From: a bacterium
GTDB taxonomy: Bacteria > Zhuqueibacterota > QNDG01 > JAFGCO01
DNA: 64,000 bases
NCBI GenBank assembly: GCA_016932575.1
Contig: JAFGCO010000048.1
Coordinates: 62,001 to 126,000 of the forward strand
Reading direction: 5' to 3'
Position numbers and translations under genes: made by a program. This document shows, in pieces, positions 26,042-36,852 of this stretch. The first letter of the stretch is position 1, and each line of letters starts with the position of its first letter. The notes below the pieces were generated by a model. That model searched no databases. It was not told where the DNA came from and was given only the letters and a program-made list of their open reading frames with translations.

Positions 26042-29000
26042 CTATTCGCTTTGTGACAGAACCAGCAAGGCAACCGGCGATATGTCGGTCTGATTGACAT
26101 AGCGCGCCATGACATAGAGTGGAATTCTGCCCAAAGTCACCCCAGGCAGAATGATATCCCACTGCGATTGTGCAGGATACATCGCTGGATCAAGAATGTC
26201 ATGAACCTGAGGTGATGTTCCCACCCACAACTCCAGCGGATACAGAATTCCTTCAGATTGTTTCAGCTGCAACAGGCAGCAGTCCTCTGCCTGTCTCAGT
26301 GTTCCTGTGAGGGAAGGAGCTTCGAGTGTGCCGATTTTCAATTCATGATAACAGGTCAACGAATAGGTACCGGATGCGGCAACGCTCCGGGCTGTCAGAA
26401 TCCATATCTGACCCCGGTTTGAAGGATCGAGATCCCGGCGATATTCAGGCGCAGAGGCTGTTAATGAGACGTCCTTCTGAATATTATCGGATCCCCTGGA
26501 TGAACCGATCCGGAATTTTACCTGTTCCGCGTTGCTGAAGGAGACGGGTTCGGCAGTACAGACCAGAATATCATGCTCGTTTTCATGCATGATATTCAGT
26601 GTCAAATGCGGGAGGGATATATTTGGGACTGTGGTCTGAACAAGCATGGTGTCTGTCGGGTTCGATTTCCGGTCAAAACCGCAGACCGACAGACTCAGGA
26701 CCGATCCCGGTCCGATATTCGTCTGTGTCAGGGAATGTGTCCAGCTGAATGTACTCTGGGACGAACTCAGGGGGATCCGGGTGACTTCGACAATATCAGA
26801 GGTTCCCGCTATGCTGCCGATCCAGAGCTTCAGGCCGGCCAGATTTTCTGCGGATGATTCGCCGTGAAGGCTGCCGTTAAAATGCAGACAGAGCAGCCCG
26901 TTTTCCTGAGAAAGGTAAAAATCCGTATTTTTCAACAGATCGTTAAAGGAGGCGGCGAGCCTGAAGGATTTTAAGAGCGAAGAAATGCCTGCTTCGGTTG
27001 AGACGCGCAGGGAAAGATAAATCACGTCGCCCCTTGCAATATTCTCCGGAAGAAAGATGCTCTTTCGGAATTCTGTTTCGATTTTGAAATCTTTTTCCGG
27101 AATGATATCTTCTTTATTGACGCCGGTTCCGACCATATAGTATATGGTACAGACCCGCTCCATTTTTGAGCGGGCATCCATTTCTCCGCTGAGCAGAATA
27201 ATCATCGACTGATCATCACCACTCATTTCCACCGTGATCGGAGGCAGATGCGGCGGCAGTGTAAATGACTGATCAACGTGCGGATAGCCAAAACCGTTCA
27301 CATCCTTTTTATAAATCCGTGTCGTATATTCGGGCCCGGTCTTGAATTGATCTGACAGCTGCAATGATACGGAACCTGGCGGATTCGAGAATATCTGTTC
27401 CTGAAGAATCTCCGATGTTTCTCCACCCGTAATCAGCACTTCCAGTGTCTGGGCGTTGAGAATACCTCCGATACGCAAGACGGGGAGATCTCTGGAATCG
27501 TATCCGGGCTGAAGAATGTATGGTTTTAACGTGAGCGCCGAATGGGTCAGAACAGTTTCAGTGAATTGATTCTGACCATTGACCGTTCGTATCACGATGA
27601 CAAAATTCTGCTGCGCAAGCGTTGATCCGTCGATATTTACCGGACAGGACAATTCTGCGTTGACAGTGTTTTTTTCGGGTCCGAAATCAAAGAGAGGATG
27701 TCCTTTGCTGTCCGTTTGGAACGGTTTCAGGTGCAGATCATCCGTACTGCGTCCCATAGCCACCTGAATCCCGGCGATGTCGCTTTCAGTATCCTTACAG
27801 GGCTCATGGATCTGAATCAGCAGCTCATTATCCGCATTCCATCCCCTGAATTCCGCCGAAAATGACGAAGGCTTTGTCGGATCATCTATTTGTTGTACCT
27901 CAAAGACGGCAGCAGGAACGATGATTTCGTTCTCGTCGTTTTTCACACGCAGTGCGATTTGAAAGGTTTCTCTGAAGGGCAGGTTCAGGGGCAGATCGGG
28001 TATATTGCCCTGAAAATTGAATTGAATGGTTCCCTCATAAGAATTGATGCCAGAAACAGGCTTCCATGCCCCGGCATCAATGGACGATCCGTTTCTCAGC
28101 AATTGAAATTCATAATTCTCCATATAAAATTTCCGGCAGCTTACTCCATCATCCGTCGTAAAATAGATTTCTCCTGCAAGCGGCAGGCTGAGTTTGGCGT
28201 ACAGTTCTTCGACACTTGATTGAGAGATGGATACTGTGGCCTGTGCATTTTCGGGAAAGCCAATGCAAGAAGGATTATAGACCAGCGGATATTCTGATAC
28301 CAGGGGCGTGCTGTAGAGTCCGGTCAGATCCCTTGCGCGCACACGTACTTCATAGGGTTTGCCTTTTTCCATGTTGACAACAACGCTTGCGGAGTCTTTG
28401 TGTATCGCAGGTTTCCAGTCCACTATAGCGGAACTGCCTTTCCAGGGCCAGACCGAGATTTCATACTGGGCAATTTCCCCGGAGGACAGGGCCTGAGGCC
28501 ATGAAACAACGATCTGGTTTCCGGATGACATCAGATAACAGTCCTGCTCCATGCCTGTTCCGGACATCACGCCTGTTACCTTCTGAGAGGTGTTTTTAAT
28601 AACCAGAGGCTGGCCCGGAAATTCCGGAGGAATGGCAGTCGGGGTGACCGGCTGATAGAACTGTGTCGTGGGTTGGTTACCTCCGTGCTGAATCGTAATG
28701 CTTTTCTCGGGCGATTCCACGGTCAAACCGGCGATGTTTCTGTACCGCGCTTTAACACCGATGCTTTCTTCTCCCATTTTTGCAGGGAAAATCGGCGCGG
28801 TAAACGAAGAGACCTTTCCTATTGACTGGAAATTATGGCCCGATATGGTATAGGCATGTTCAATGATGCCCCCGGCATTTGAAGCATCCCCCATGTTCAG
28901 GGTCAGATTGACCGGACTGTAACGTTTGCCGGATGCGGATTCTTTCACATAAAAACTACAGAGGGAGGGAAGATAGAGTTCGGTTTCGAGTACTTTCATG

Positions 29001-32000
29001 CGGTTTTCCATACCTGTTAATGCATTCTTTAAATCGGCTGAACAATCCGGATTTTGTCTGGCAAGCAAAATGAATTGCTGATAGGCCGTATAGAGTTTTT
29101 CGGTCAGTTCTGCGTACTGATCCCAGATAACATCAAGTTTTTCGGTGAGTTCCCGGTGCATGACATCCTTGTCTGCATTGTAATTGCGATGGATCCGCGT
29201 GGCCCGCAAGTAGAGGGTGTCGAGTTGAGATATGGTATGTAAGGCGAAAGCCTCAGGCACTTTGCCGTAGAGTTGTCGGCTTGTGGTCTCATAGGCACTG
29301 CACAGTCCGTACAAATCCAGGGTCCATGAATCCACATCCAGCATGGTATTCGATAACTTTTCCATGACGCCGATTCGACGGTCCACCAAAGCATGAAAAT
29401 CCTTTTGAAAATCTTCGAACAACTGCCTTGCGTTTTCATTTGTTTTTATTGGCAAAGGAGTTGTATTCGGATCAATGTATACATGCAAATGTGTTAAATT
29501 TGTGCCCATATGGCTTTGACCATAGATATGTTGATTGACATGATCAACGACGTCCCGATAAATTACATATTTGGCTTCCATGTTGTTAATGGCCGATGCA
29601 TCAATCTGGCTTTGCATCGACGGGCTGACGAATTTTTCCATGGCTCTGCTGATATCGCCATCCGGTCCGATCACGGCGTATATGACTGACCTAATACTAT
29701 CGAGATATTCGATCTGCATCTGCAAATCGGCCAGAGCGGTTTGAACATGGCTTGAATAATCATTGAGCAGTATTGTATTTTCATTATGAATGGATTTGTC
29801 CACATCGAATGCGGGTACTGTCACTCCTTCATCAGAAACAGAAGAACCGGTTAACAGCGGATTCTTTAGAGCGGATAAAGTATCCGATTTCAATTCTTCA
29901 AGGTGAATAGCGGTCCGTAACTGTTCCAGAGTGACTTTGGCTTTCTGGCACTGCTGATTCAAACTGTTCCGATGGTCCTGCAGTTCAGTGTTCAGATCTT
30001 TCTGATACTGGTCCGCGTCCTGTTTCAAGGCAGGAATCTGTGCGATGGTTGAAGGACTTAATGCAAGGAGTATTTTATCTGTGAATGCATGATAATCAAT
30101 CATAGCAGTCAAATCCGCATAAGAGGGTTCTTTACCGTCATCAGGACCGCCATACTTTGGGAAATTATATAATACGCGCCCTAATGGATATTTTTCCGCA
30201 TCGATCAAGTCGTAAAGTTCGGTTCTCCCTGTGGATATGTTTTTTATAATCCTGTCCATCATGGCTTCATCCAGAGCGAGCTTCAGCGGAATATCACCCG
30301 CGCTTAATGCGCCTGCGACTTGTTCGGTCTGACCCTTGATGATTCTGGCTGCTTCCGCCGCTTCGGCAAGCGCTATTTGTATACCCGGATCGCCGCCCAG
30401 TCCGCCGTCAAACGAGCCATTCCTCCATCTGGCCCAGACCGATCCGCTCCAGCTGGCCAATCCCCAGCAGGCACTCAACCTCAGTTTCGCATATCCGTAG
30501 AAATAGGGGTCGGGAATTATGATCAGCGCGGCGCCCAGCTCGCCCTTTGCTGCAGCCAGCCCTGCGAGCACTTCCGCTTCAATACGTGCCAACAGATAAC
30601 CGCCCAGGGAAGGATGTTCCTGATCCCAAACCACCCATACGGCATTGTCCAATCCGGCATGCACGGACAGAACGCCGATATCAAATCCGCCGCTTATATT
30701 GCCCTGGATGAGAAATCCGGGATTGCCGATAATGAGATCATAATTGGCTTTGAGAATATTCAAAATATCGATGTTGATATTGCCCTGAAGACCCCAGTAG
30801 AGCTCATCGCTGTACACAACAGCGAAGGCCACGGTTGCTTTTTGGCCCGTATCGCTCAGCTTTTTCAGTTTGAGTTCAATATCCAGATTTCCCTGGAGAT
30901 AAAAGCTGCCGATACTGCCCATTGTGTTCAGATCCTGCAATCCGGTTTCCAGATGACCTTTGGCGGTGATGTCGAGATGGTCAGACATGGCTTTCAGGAT
31001 GGTGAGAGAGGCATCGAGACGAATATGATCCGAGGAGAGTGAGAACAGGGCACGCCCGGAGATGGTTTCTTCCCTGACCAGGGCGACACCTCCGAACACG
31101 AATACCTGAATCAGGGGATTCGTCTGGGTATATTGAGCAAACGAGGTTTGCAGCCATTCCGATTCGTTGTCCAGTTCGCAGTGGCTGTATACCCACTTTT
31201 CGATGCGGTCTGACGGATTGAAAAAGATTCCACCGCCAAAATCCGTTACTGATACAGGTCCGATTTTGATTCCCTCCTTCATACTCATGGCGAGGAAAAG
31301 TCCGAAGCCCGGCAGCGAAACATTGGCGCCGCCGACCATTCGATCTTCATAGGCGATTTCACCCACGGCAGTAAAACTGAGTTCATCTTCGATTGACAGA
31401 CTGCCTCCGGCCGTTATCCGGAGCTGGAAGTTCTCATGGGTCAATGGAATACGGGCTTCCAGGTCCAGACGCCCTTTTACAGTATCCTTTAATTCGAAAT
31501 TCACATTGTCAAACAGCAAATAGAACTGGGTGGCATCTTTATAGATGATGAATTGGTCCATACCGCCCTCAAATCCTTGCACTTCAGTGCTGATGGAGGC
31601 TTTGAAGGTCACATAGAATCCCTTTGTGGATCTGGACCCCTGAGAAACGGAACCGCTTGAAATGTTAGCCGCTGAAAAATCGAAGGACAGCGGATCTGTC
31701 CCATAATTGAAATCGCTGACCGTTATTTTAAATCCGTACAGATTCAGTTCTCCATTCGTTATTCTGCCGAATTTCGTTGAATTGGGTGTAAGAACAAATT
31801 CTTCAAACGGGCAGCCTCCGCTTCCTCCGGGCAGACAATTGAGCGTCAGATTGCCCCCCAACTGAATACTGAAAACATCATCCGTATTTACTGAAATATG
31901 GTTTACTTCCAGGATAATGAGGTCTTCCAGAACAATGGCCGGCGCGGCTGCTTCTTCCAGGGTCCAGGTTTCTCCGGTAATACGGCCATTGTCAAAATCG

Positions 32001-35000
32001 ATGAGCCCTGTCAGCAGGATTTTCTCTTCAGAATTCATCGGATCGGACAACTCGAACTTGGGCCAGTACGTGTTGATCCCTATATTTAAATTCCCTGTGG
32101 CCTGTGAGAACGGGGCCGGCAGACCGAGCTTCAGTTCACTCAATCTGCATCGAATGCGCATTGGTATTTGACCCAGATAGACGTCCGCTGCTGTTTCGGA
32201 TTCGCTTTCGAGTAGCGTTATGGAGTGGTCCGTGATTGGATTGCCTGTTTCATCCACCATGATGCCGTTTCCGTCCAGATTGATGGTAAAGGATGTTGTT
32301 TCAAGCGCATCGAACGGTGCGGGCGGCTTCAACTCTCCTTCGAATTTCAGGCCGTTGCTCATAGTTAATCCTGTAAGGACCAGAAGCCCTTCCAGGGCCT
32401 GCACCGAATCGGGCAGCAGGTTCTGTTCGGAGACGGATCCGTCGGTTCCAATGTCAAGATTGGAAAAAGAGATTGAACGATTCCACAATTGAAATGTTCC
32501 CCCAAGGGTCAGCATGAGCCCCGGAGGAGTCGTTTCCCAGGCAACTCTTTGTTCACCTTCCAGAGTAAAGTTCAGTCCGCCATATTGAAACACCTGTGCA
32601 GGATCTGTCGGAATTTCCGGGGGTTGAATCCCTTTTTTATCGATAATCAGATCATTCAACATCAGAACCAAACCATTGCCGATCTCAGGCAGGCTGAGCT
32701 TGAGCGTGTGCAGTGTTAAAATTAGATTTTCATCATCGAAGGGAGCCTGCATGCTGACCTTCGGATTTCCGGATTTATCGGTGACATCGAGTCTTGCTTT
32801 GCCCAAAGGCAGTGTGTATTCGTTTGTTTCATCATAATTTGGCTGAATCATAAATTCAGCCTGACCGGCCTGCAGATTCATGGTATAGTCGAAGGGTTTG
32901 ATCAATCCGGATTCCTGGAAGAGCTGAACAAACAGCTGCCCTTCCAGGATCAGCCGTTTTTCAGAAGCCATGACCGAGCCGTCAATGGAAGCGACCGTAC
33001 AATTGAGCTGTGGTCCAATCGTTATTGAAGCCAATGGATTGTCCGTGGGATCTTTTAACTGGAACGAATCCAGGCCATTCTGCGTGATTAAAATATTTGG
33101 AATGGTCGGGAATGCGGATTCAAACACTTTCGGAAGCAGGGGACGGACCGCTGCCATGATTGTTTGATCATCTGCCGCGAAATGGATCGCTGTCAGTTCG
33201 ATGGGCAGACTTGCATTGAGAAGAGAAACCGGTAAATCTTCGTCCGCTGCCCGAACCGTGCCTTCTGTGATGATCAGATTGGATTTGCTGACAAGAACAT
33301 TATCGAGAATTGCCGATATTTCAGGATCCGAAGATCGACCGTATCGCAAGCCGGGAAGAACAAGCGGTACCGGCCTGTCCTGAGCCGTATTTAATTTTAT
33401 ATACAGCCCCATATCCTGTACATCCAGAAGCCAGCTGCCCGAATCATCTTTCAATCGAAGGTAGGCGATGGTTTCATCCGGCAAAGGCAGACGGACCAGA
33501 TTCTGCCAGCCGGGAACGGGAAACCTGTCACCCGGCCAGAATCCACGGTTGTCGAGGGTGGCAATCAGCTCCTGTCCGTCAAACAGCTGGATTTGACCGG
33601 TATTAATTTGAAATGGATGAAAAGACAGGTTCAGATCTGTCGAGCAGGTGATATTCAGATTGCTGAACTGCATATTGGCATAGCTGATATGCGCGGATGC
33701 GGTCTGAGGGAATTGCCAGGCGCCCTGAACGATCCGGACGGAACCGGTAACATTGAAAATCATTTCTTCGGCTGTCGAATCTGCCGAGGCCGCTATCGAC
33801 ACGGCTTTCCATGACATCTGATCCGCGGCTTTATTCAGATCCCGGATTCGCAGTGCAAAGGATTCGGAAAATGTGATGATGCCCTGCTGCGGGATATGAT
33901 CGATGGCAGAAATCAGAACATTCTGCGAGTAGATAACGGAAATACGGGATCCATCTTCAAGAAGCATTTCTCCGTCCGAGTTATTGAATATAATTCCCGA
34001 CGCGCAGACCGATGCGCCTTCTGTGCACCGCAAACTGAAAACCGGATTGTTCGCGGGTACCGGCAGTGTGAAGGGATCGGTGAAGATGAATTTCCCACTG
34101 TCCAATACGGCTTTGATCAAGTCGTATCTGCCCTGTCCGGATGCCTGGACTGATGCATCCGGGGAGTACGCCGGCAGAGAGATGAATCCGTCAAATCGCA
34201 GTCCGGCCGCCTGTCCCGAATTGCCGCCTGCCAAAAAGAATGTGCTTTGGTTCAGATGCACGCTCCAATCACCCCAGGGAAAATCGATGTTGTCGTAGGC
34301 CGGTTTCAGATGACCGGCAAAGAGGCCGCTGAGATCCATGGAAAGGCTATCAACAGGGCCCAACATGGTAATTCCCGGCACTGTCTGTGAAGGATCAAAA
34401 TCGGCGGTTACGGACAGCTGCAGGGGATCTTCAGGATTTCCGGTCAGATTACCATCCAGTGCCTGAATATGGAGACCGAGAGATTCTTCATTATTCAAGG
34501 GTGCCCAGAGGGGAGATAAGTAGGAACGCGGTTCCAGCGGTCCGATAAAGGAACCGTTTTTATATTCGACGTTGAATGCACTCACGGAGGCTTCTCTCAA
34601 TTCATGCAGTCTCTCAGGTAATCCGGTCAGGTGGAGAGAGAGGTCGAACCGAATATCAGGCTGTGAAACACCGTCGAAAATATTCACCCAGCCCTCCTGG
34701 ATATGAACCATGTCGGGCGTGATCTTGAGATTGTTTAAAATGATATCCTGCTCCTGAAGTATATTCATATCCATTTCAATGAAATGGAGCCCTTTAGGCA
34801 TCAAATGCAAATCGAACAGTGTCGGCAGTGCGAATTCTACCGGTGATGTCAGCCGGGGAGTCACATTCAGAAGAAAATCGTAAAGCCAGGGAACGGAATT
34901 TCCGGATTGATATTCAAAAGACTCGACATCGAGAATATCCAGAGTGAGCTGATAGGAACCGACCGGCAAAACCACCTGACCTACGGCTGCTGATGCCTGC

Positions 35001-36838
35001 CAGCCGTTTCCGGCTGCGGACCATCGGATCGGTATCTCACCCCCTTGACTGGCATTGATAAATTGGAGAGATCCGGTTAAATTGAAAGTATATTCCAAAT
35101 TGTCAATACCCTGAGCAGGCGTGATCCATCCGTCCGCTTCGGTTAAAATCATGGATAAATGATTTGGGATGAGCGGGATCCCAATGGTTACAGGTGACGT
35201 ACTCAGTTCGCCGTCCAGATAACCGCCGCCTGTCAGTGTTAAACGGACGGGCGTCTCCGCTGTGACAAAATCGAAAGCGGTAATGGCCGCCTGAAGATTG
35301 AAAACACCTTCACCGGAAGGATCGTACTGTATATTCCGGACGATCAAGGGGAGCCCTGCTCTGTTCAGATCAAACGGAGATCCCAGTCCTGCCCAGTTTT
35401 CCGCATTCACGGTTCCCGCTATTGGTTCCAGGGTATGGCGATTCAGAGTCAGATCGACTGTCGCATTCACAACGGCATCGGGTGCCAGGGTGTTGAGGCA
35501 CAGCGGGACCGAGTTCGGAGACGGGGATTTAATGATAAATTCGTTGGCATCGTCAGAGAGCGAGCATTCAACCAGACATTTCCCGTTTGCCTTCACCTGT
35601 AAGTAGGCGATTTCCTCTGCAGGCAGGGGCAGTCTCTCCGGAAGCAGTTCTGTTAAATCTTCGGGCAGGTCTGTATAAACATAAGTGAATGTGCGCACTT
35701 CACTTTTTCCGTCGTTTTGTGCCACCGGATATCCGTAATGATCATGGGCGGTCAACTGCCAGGCATACTGTTTTCCCGGTGTGAACGGATCCGCCCATTC
35801 AGGATATGAAAAACGCGTTTCTGTCAGCGTGATTGCGTTTTCGAACAGCGGTGTGTTGCCTTGCATGGCCTGGAGATCAGTCTGGCCTTCCAGAAGCGGA
35901 ACGATCCGCAGGGTATAGTAGATCATTCCTTCTATGTGGGCCATGGGAGGCAGCCATTCAAATTGAGGGAGTTGAGTTATGATCAGTGCACCTTGATCCG
36001 GAGCAATCAGTTCCAGTGAAGGCACGTCGTATGTGATGTCGGTGCTTATCGTAAACACGCCAATCTCACTGCAGCCGTTATTCTTTGTTGCGGGCCTGCC
36101 TTCAAGGTCGATCGCCTGTACCTGCCACACATAGGTTTTTCCAGGTTCAAGAAGCAAGCCATCCAGAGGATATTCGAGCTCAGAATCGAATACATTATAA
36201 TTTCGATAATGTGTATAATTGGCTTCGATCGCGATTTCAGGCAGCTGGCCATCCAGCAATTCCACCAGAGTGAAGACATAGGTGAACACCTGGGTAGCCG
36301 ACATCTGCGATGGAATCCATTGAAATACGGGATAAAATGTAAAAGCCTCTTCATAGTCAATGGGGTAGATCAATTCGGGAGGTTCGGGATGGGTAATCGT
36401 GAAATAGGAGCAAAGGTTTTGTATCAGGATTTTTTCCCAGAGATTGACCACTTCTACGCAGACCTCATAATCCGCTTCGGGGAGCATGCCCGTTTGTTCG
36501 ATTTTATCCTGAACCTCCGTATTTTTAAATTCGGTGATCCAGTGCGGGACAGTGGCCGGATCGATTCGGATCATATCGTTTGCCTCAACCAGAAGTCTGC
36601 CCGAATTGCCCCGGAAAATGAGATGACCATTGCGAACCACTTCGGCCCGTACAATAATGACATCAGCTTCATTCGTGTAGTTGAACACTTCGAGAGACAC
36701 CAGGGTGGGATCCGCCTGCCAGTCGCTGACATAGGGAGAAGGATTGGGATCGATTGTAAGCATGGCACTCCAATCCTGACCATGCAGGGATGTGCAGATC
36801 CCTAATAAATAGAGCGCAATGAATAGTCGGCCTTTCAT
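26042..36838 (-). CDS. Giant secreted multidomain protein (3598 aa), cassette copy A
   Basis: I do not recognise a characterised homologue. A signal peptide (FIALYLLGICTSLHGQ) leads into a DPNPSPYVSDWQ domain (about 20-150). Two Ig-like modules follow at about 156-390, each opening with a short LI-x-P segment (ELIYPID, ELIAPDQ) and containing TYVWQVQA/QYAWQLTA and a NNG/NDG-x-SE loop. A region of about 1300 residues (400-1700) is almost all beta-strand pattern. A Gly-rich beta region with DFGGGIFFNP (about 1875) runs to about 2145. A helical, partly coiled-coil segment spans about 2150-2620. The C-terminal 950 residues are FnIII-like modules with a recurring IGS-x-x-G-x-x-DI loop. It lies 187 bases upstream of the FnIII gene and 14 after the lipoprotein gene. 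Confidence 0.8.
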   Translation of the reverse strand: MKGRLFIALYLLGICTSLHGQDWSAMLTIDPNPSPYVSDWQADPTLVSLEVFNYTNEADVIIVRAEVVRNGHLIFRGNSGRLLVEANDMIRIDPATVPHWITEFKNTEVQDKIEQTGMLPEADYEVCVEVVNLWEKILIQNLCSYFTITHPEPPELIYPIDYEEAFTFYPVFQWIPSQMSATQVFTYVFTLVELLDGQLPEIAIEANYTHYRNYNVFDSELEYPLDGLLLEPGKTYVWQVQAIDLEGRPATKNNGCSEIGVFTISTDITYDVPSLELIAPDQGALIITQLPQFEWLPPMAHIEGMIYYTLRIVPLLEGQTDLQAMQGNTPLFENAITLTETRFSYPEWADPFTPGKQYAWQLTAHDHYGYPVAQNDGKSEVRTFTYVYTDLPEDLTELLPERLPLPAEEIAYLQVKANGKCLVECSLSDDANEFIIKSPSPNSVPLCLNTLAPDAVVNATVDLTLNRHTLEPIAGTVNAENWAGLGSPFDLNRAGLPLIVRNIQYDPSGEGVFNLQAAITAFDFVTAETPVRLTLTGGGYLDGELSTSPVTIGIPLIPNHLSMILTEADGWITPAQGIDNLEYTFNLTGSLQFINASQGGEIPIRWSAAGNGWQASAAVGQVVLPVGSYQLTLDILDVESFEYQSGNSVPWLYDFLLNVTPRLTSPVEFALPTLFDLHLMPKGLHFIEMDMNILQEQDIILNNLKITPDMVHIQEGWVNIFDGVSQPDIRFDLSLHLTGLPERLHELREASVSAFNVEYKNGSFIGPLEPRSYLSPLWAPLNNEESLGLHIQALDGNLTGNPEDPLQLSVTADFDPSQTVPGITMLGPVDSLSMDLSGLFAGHLKPAYDNIDFPWGDWSVHLNQSTFFLAGGNSGQAAGLRFDGFISLPAYSPDASVQASGQGRYDLIKAVLDSGKFIFTDPFTLPVPANNPVFSLRCTEGASVCASGIIFNNSDGEMLLEDGSRISVIYSQNVLISAIDHIPQQGIITFSESFALRIRDLNKAADQMSWKAVSIAASADSTAEEMIFNVTGSVRIVQGAWQFPQTASAHISYANMQFSNLNITCSTDLNLSFHPFQINTGQIQLFDGQELIATLDNRGFWPGDRFPVPGWQNLVRLPLPDETIAYLRLKDDSGSWLLDVQDMGLYIKLNTAQDRPVPLVLPGLRYGRSSDPEISAILDNVLVSKSNLIITEGTVRAADEDLPVSLLNASLPIELTAIHFAADDQTIMAAVRPLLPKVFESAFPTIPNILITQNGLDSFQLKDPTDNPLASITIGPQLNCTVASIDGSVMASEKRLILEGQLFVQLFQESGLIKPFDYTMNLQAGQAEFMIQPNYDETNEYTLPLGKARLDVTDKSGNPKVSMQAPFDDENLILTLHTLKLSLPEIGNGLVLMLNDLIIDKKGIQPPEIPTDPAQVFQYGGLNFTLEGEQRVAWETTPPGLMLTLGGTFQLWNRSISFSNLDIGTDGSVSEQNLLPDSVQALEGLLVLTGLTMSNGLKFEGELKPPAPFDALETTSFTINLDGNGIMVDETGNPITDHSITLLESESETAADVYLGQIPMRIRCRLSELKLGLPAPFSQATGNLNIGINTYWPKFELSDPMNSEEKILLTGLIDFDNGRITGETWTLEEAAAPAIVLEDLIILEVNHISVNTDDVFSIQLGGNLTLNCLPGGSGGCPFEEFVLTPNSTKFGRITNGELNLYGFKITVSDFNYGTDPLSFDFSAANISSGSVSQGSRSTKGFYVTFKASISTEVQGFEGGMDQFIIYKDATQFYLLFDNVNFELKDTVKGRLDLEARIPLTHENFQLRITAGGSLSIEDELSFTAVGEIAYEDRMVGGANVSLPGFGLFLAMSMKEGIKIGPVSVTDFGGGIFFNPSDRIEKWVYSHCELDNESEWLQTSFAQYTQTNPLIQVFVFGGVALVREETISGRALFSLSSDHIRLDASLTILKAMSDHLDITAKGHLETGLQDLNTMGSIGSFYLQGNLDIELKLKKLSDTGQKATVAFAVVYSDELYWGLQGNINIDILNILKANYDLIIGNPGFLIQGNISGGFDIGVLSVHAGLDNAVWVVWDQEHPSLGGYLLARIEAEVLAGLAAAKGELGAALIIIPDPYFYGYAKLRLSACWGLASWSGSVWARWRNGSFDGGLGGDPGIQIALAEAAEAARIIKGQTEQVAGALSAGDIPLKLALDEAMMDRIIKNISTGRTELYDLIDAEKYPLGRVLYNFPKYGGPDDGKEPSYADLTAMIDYHAFTDKILLALSPSTIAQIPALKQDADQYQKDLNTELQDHRNSLNQQCQKAKVTLEQLRTAIHLEELKSDTLSALKNPLLTGSSVSDEGVTVPAFDVDKSIHNENTILLNDYSSHVQTALADLQMQIEYLDSIRSVIYAVIGPDGDISRAMEKFVSPSMQSQIDASAINNMEAKYVIYRDVVDHVNQHIYGQSHMGTNLTHLHVYIDPNTTPLPIKTNENARQLFEDFQKDFHALVDRRIGVMEKLSNTMLDVDSWTLDLYGLCSAYETTSRQLYGKVPEAFALHTISQLDTLYLRATRIHRNYNADKDVMHRELTEKLDVIWDQYAELTEKLYTAYQQFILLARQNPDCSADLKNALTGMENRMKVLETELYLPSLCSFYVKESASGKRYSPVNLTLNMGDASNAGGIIEHAYTISGHNFQSIGKVSSFTAPIFPAKMGEESIGVKARYRNIAGLTVESPEKSITIQHGGNQPTTQFYQPVTPTAIPPEFPGQPLVIKNTSQKVTGVMSGTGMEQDCYLMSSGNQIVVSWPQALSSGEIAQYEISVWPWKGSSAIVDWKPAIHKDSASVVVNMEKGKPYEVRVRARDLTGLYSTPLVSEYPLVYNPSCIGFPENAQATVSISQSSVEELYAKLSLPLAGEIYFTTDDGVSCRKFYMENYEFQLLRNGSSIDAGAWKPVSGINSYEGTIQFNFQGNIPDLPLNLPFRETFQIALRVKNDENEIIVPAAVFEVQQIDDPTKPSSFSAEFRGWNADNELLIQIHEPCKDTESDIAGIQVAMGRSTDDLHLKPFQTDSKGHPLFDFGPEKNTVNAELSCPVNIDGSTLAQQNFVIVIRTVNGQNQFTETVLTHSALTLKPYILQPGYDSRDLPVLRIGGILNAQTLEVLITGGETSEILQEQIFSNPPGSVSLQLSDQFKTGPEYTTRIYKKDVNGFGYPHVDQSFTLPPHLPPITVEMSGDDQSMIILLSGEMDARSKMERVCTIYYMVGTGVNKEDIIPEKDFKIETEFRKSIFLPENIARGDVIYLSLRVSTEAGISSLLKSFRLAASFNDLLKNTDFYLSQENGLLCLHFNGSLHGESSAENLAGLKLWIGSIAGTSDIVEVTRIPLSSSQSTFSWTHSLTQTNIGPGSVLSLSVCGFDRKSNPTDTMLVQTTVPNISLPHLTLNIMHENEHDILVCTAEPVSFSNAEQVKFRIGSSRGSDNIQKDVSLTASAPEYRRDLDPSNRGQIWILTARSVAASGTYSLTCYHELKIGTLEAPSLTGTLRQAEDCCLLQLKQSEGILYPLELWVGTSPQVHDILDPAMYPAQSQWDIILPGVTLGRIPLYVMARYVNQTDISPVALLVLSQSE

Positions 36839-36852
36839 AGGTATAACTCCGT

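Noticed and set aside
30320-31042. 240-codon plus-strand ORF within the copy A giant gene
   Set aside because: The giant frame is continuous and conserved in copy B; the opposite-strand frame has no conserved counterpart or start signal.
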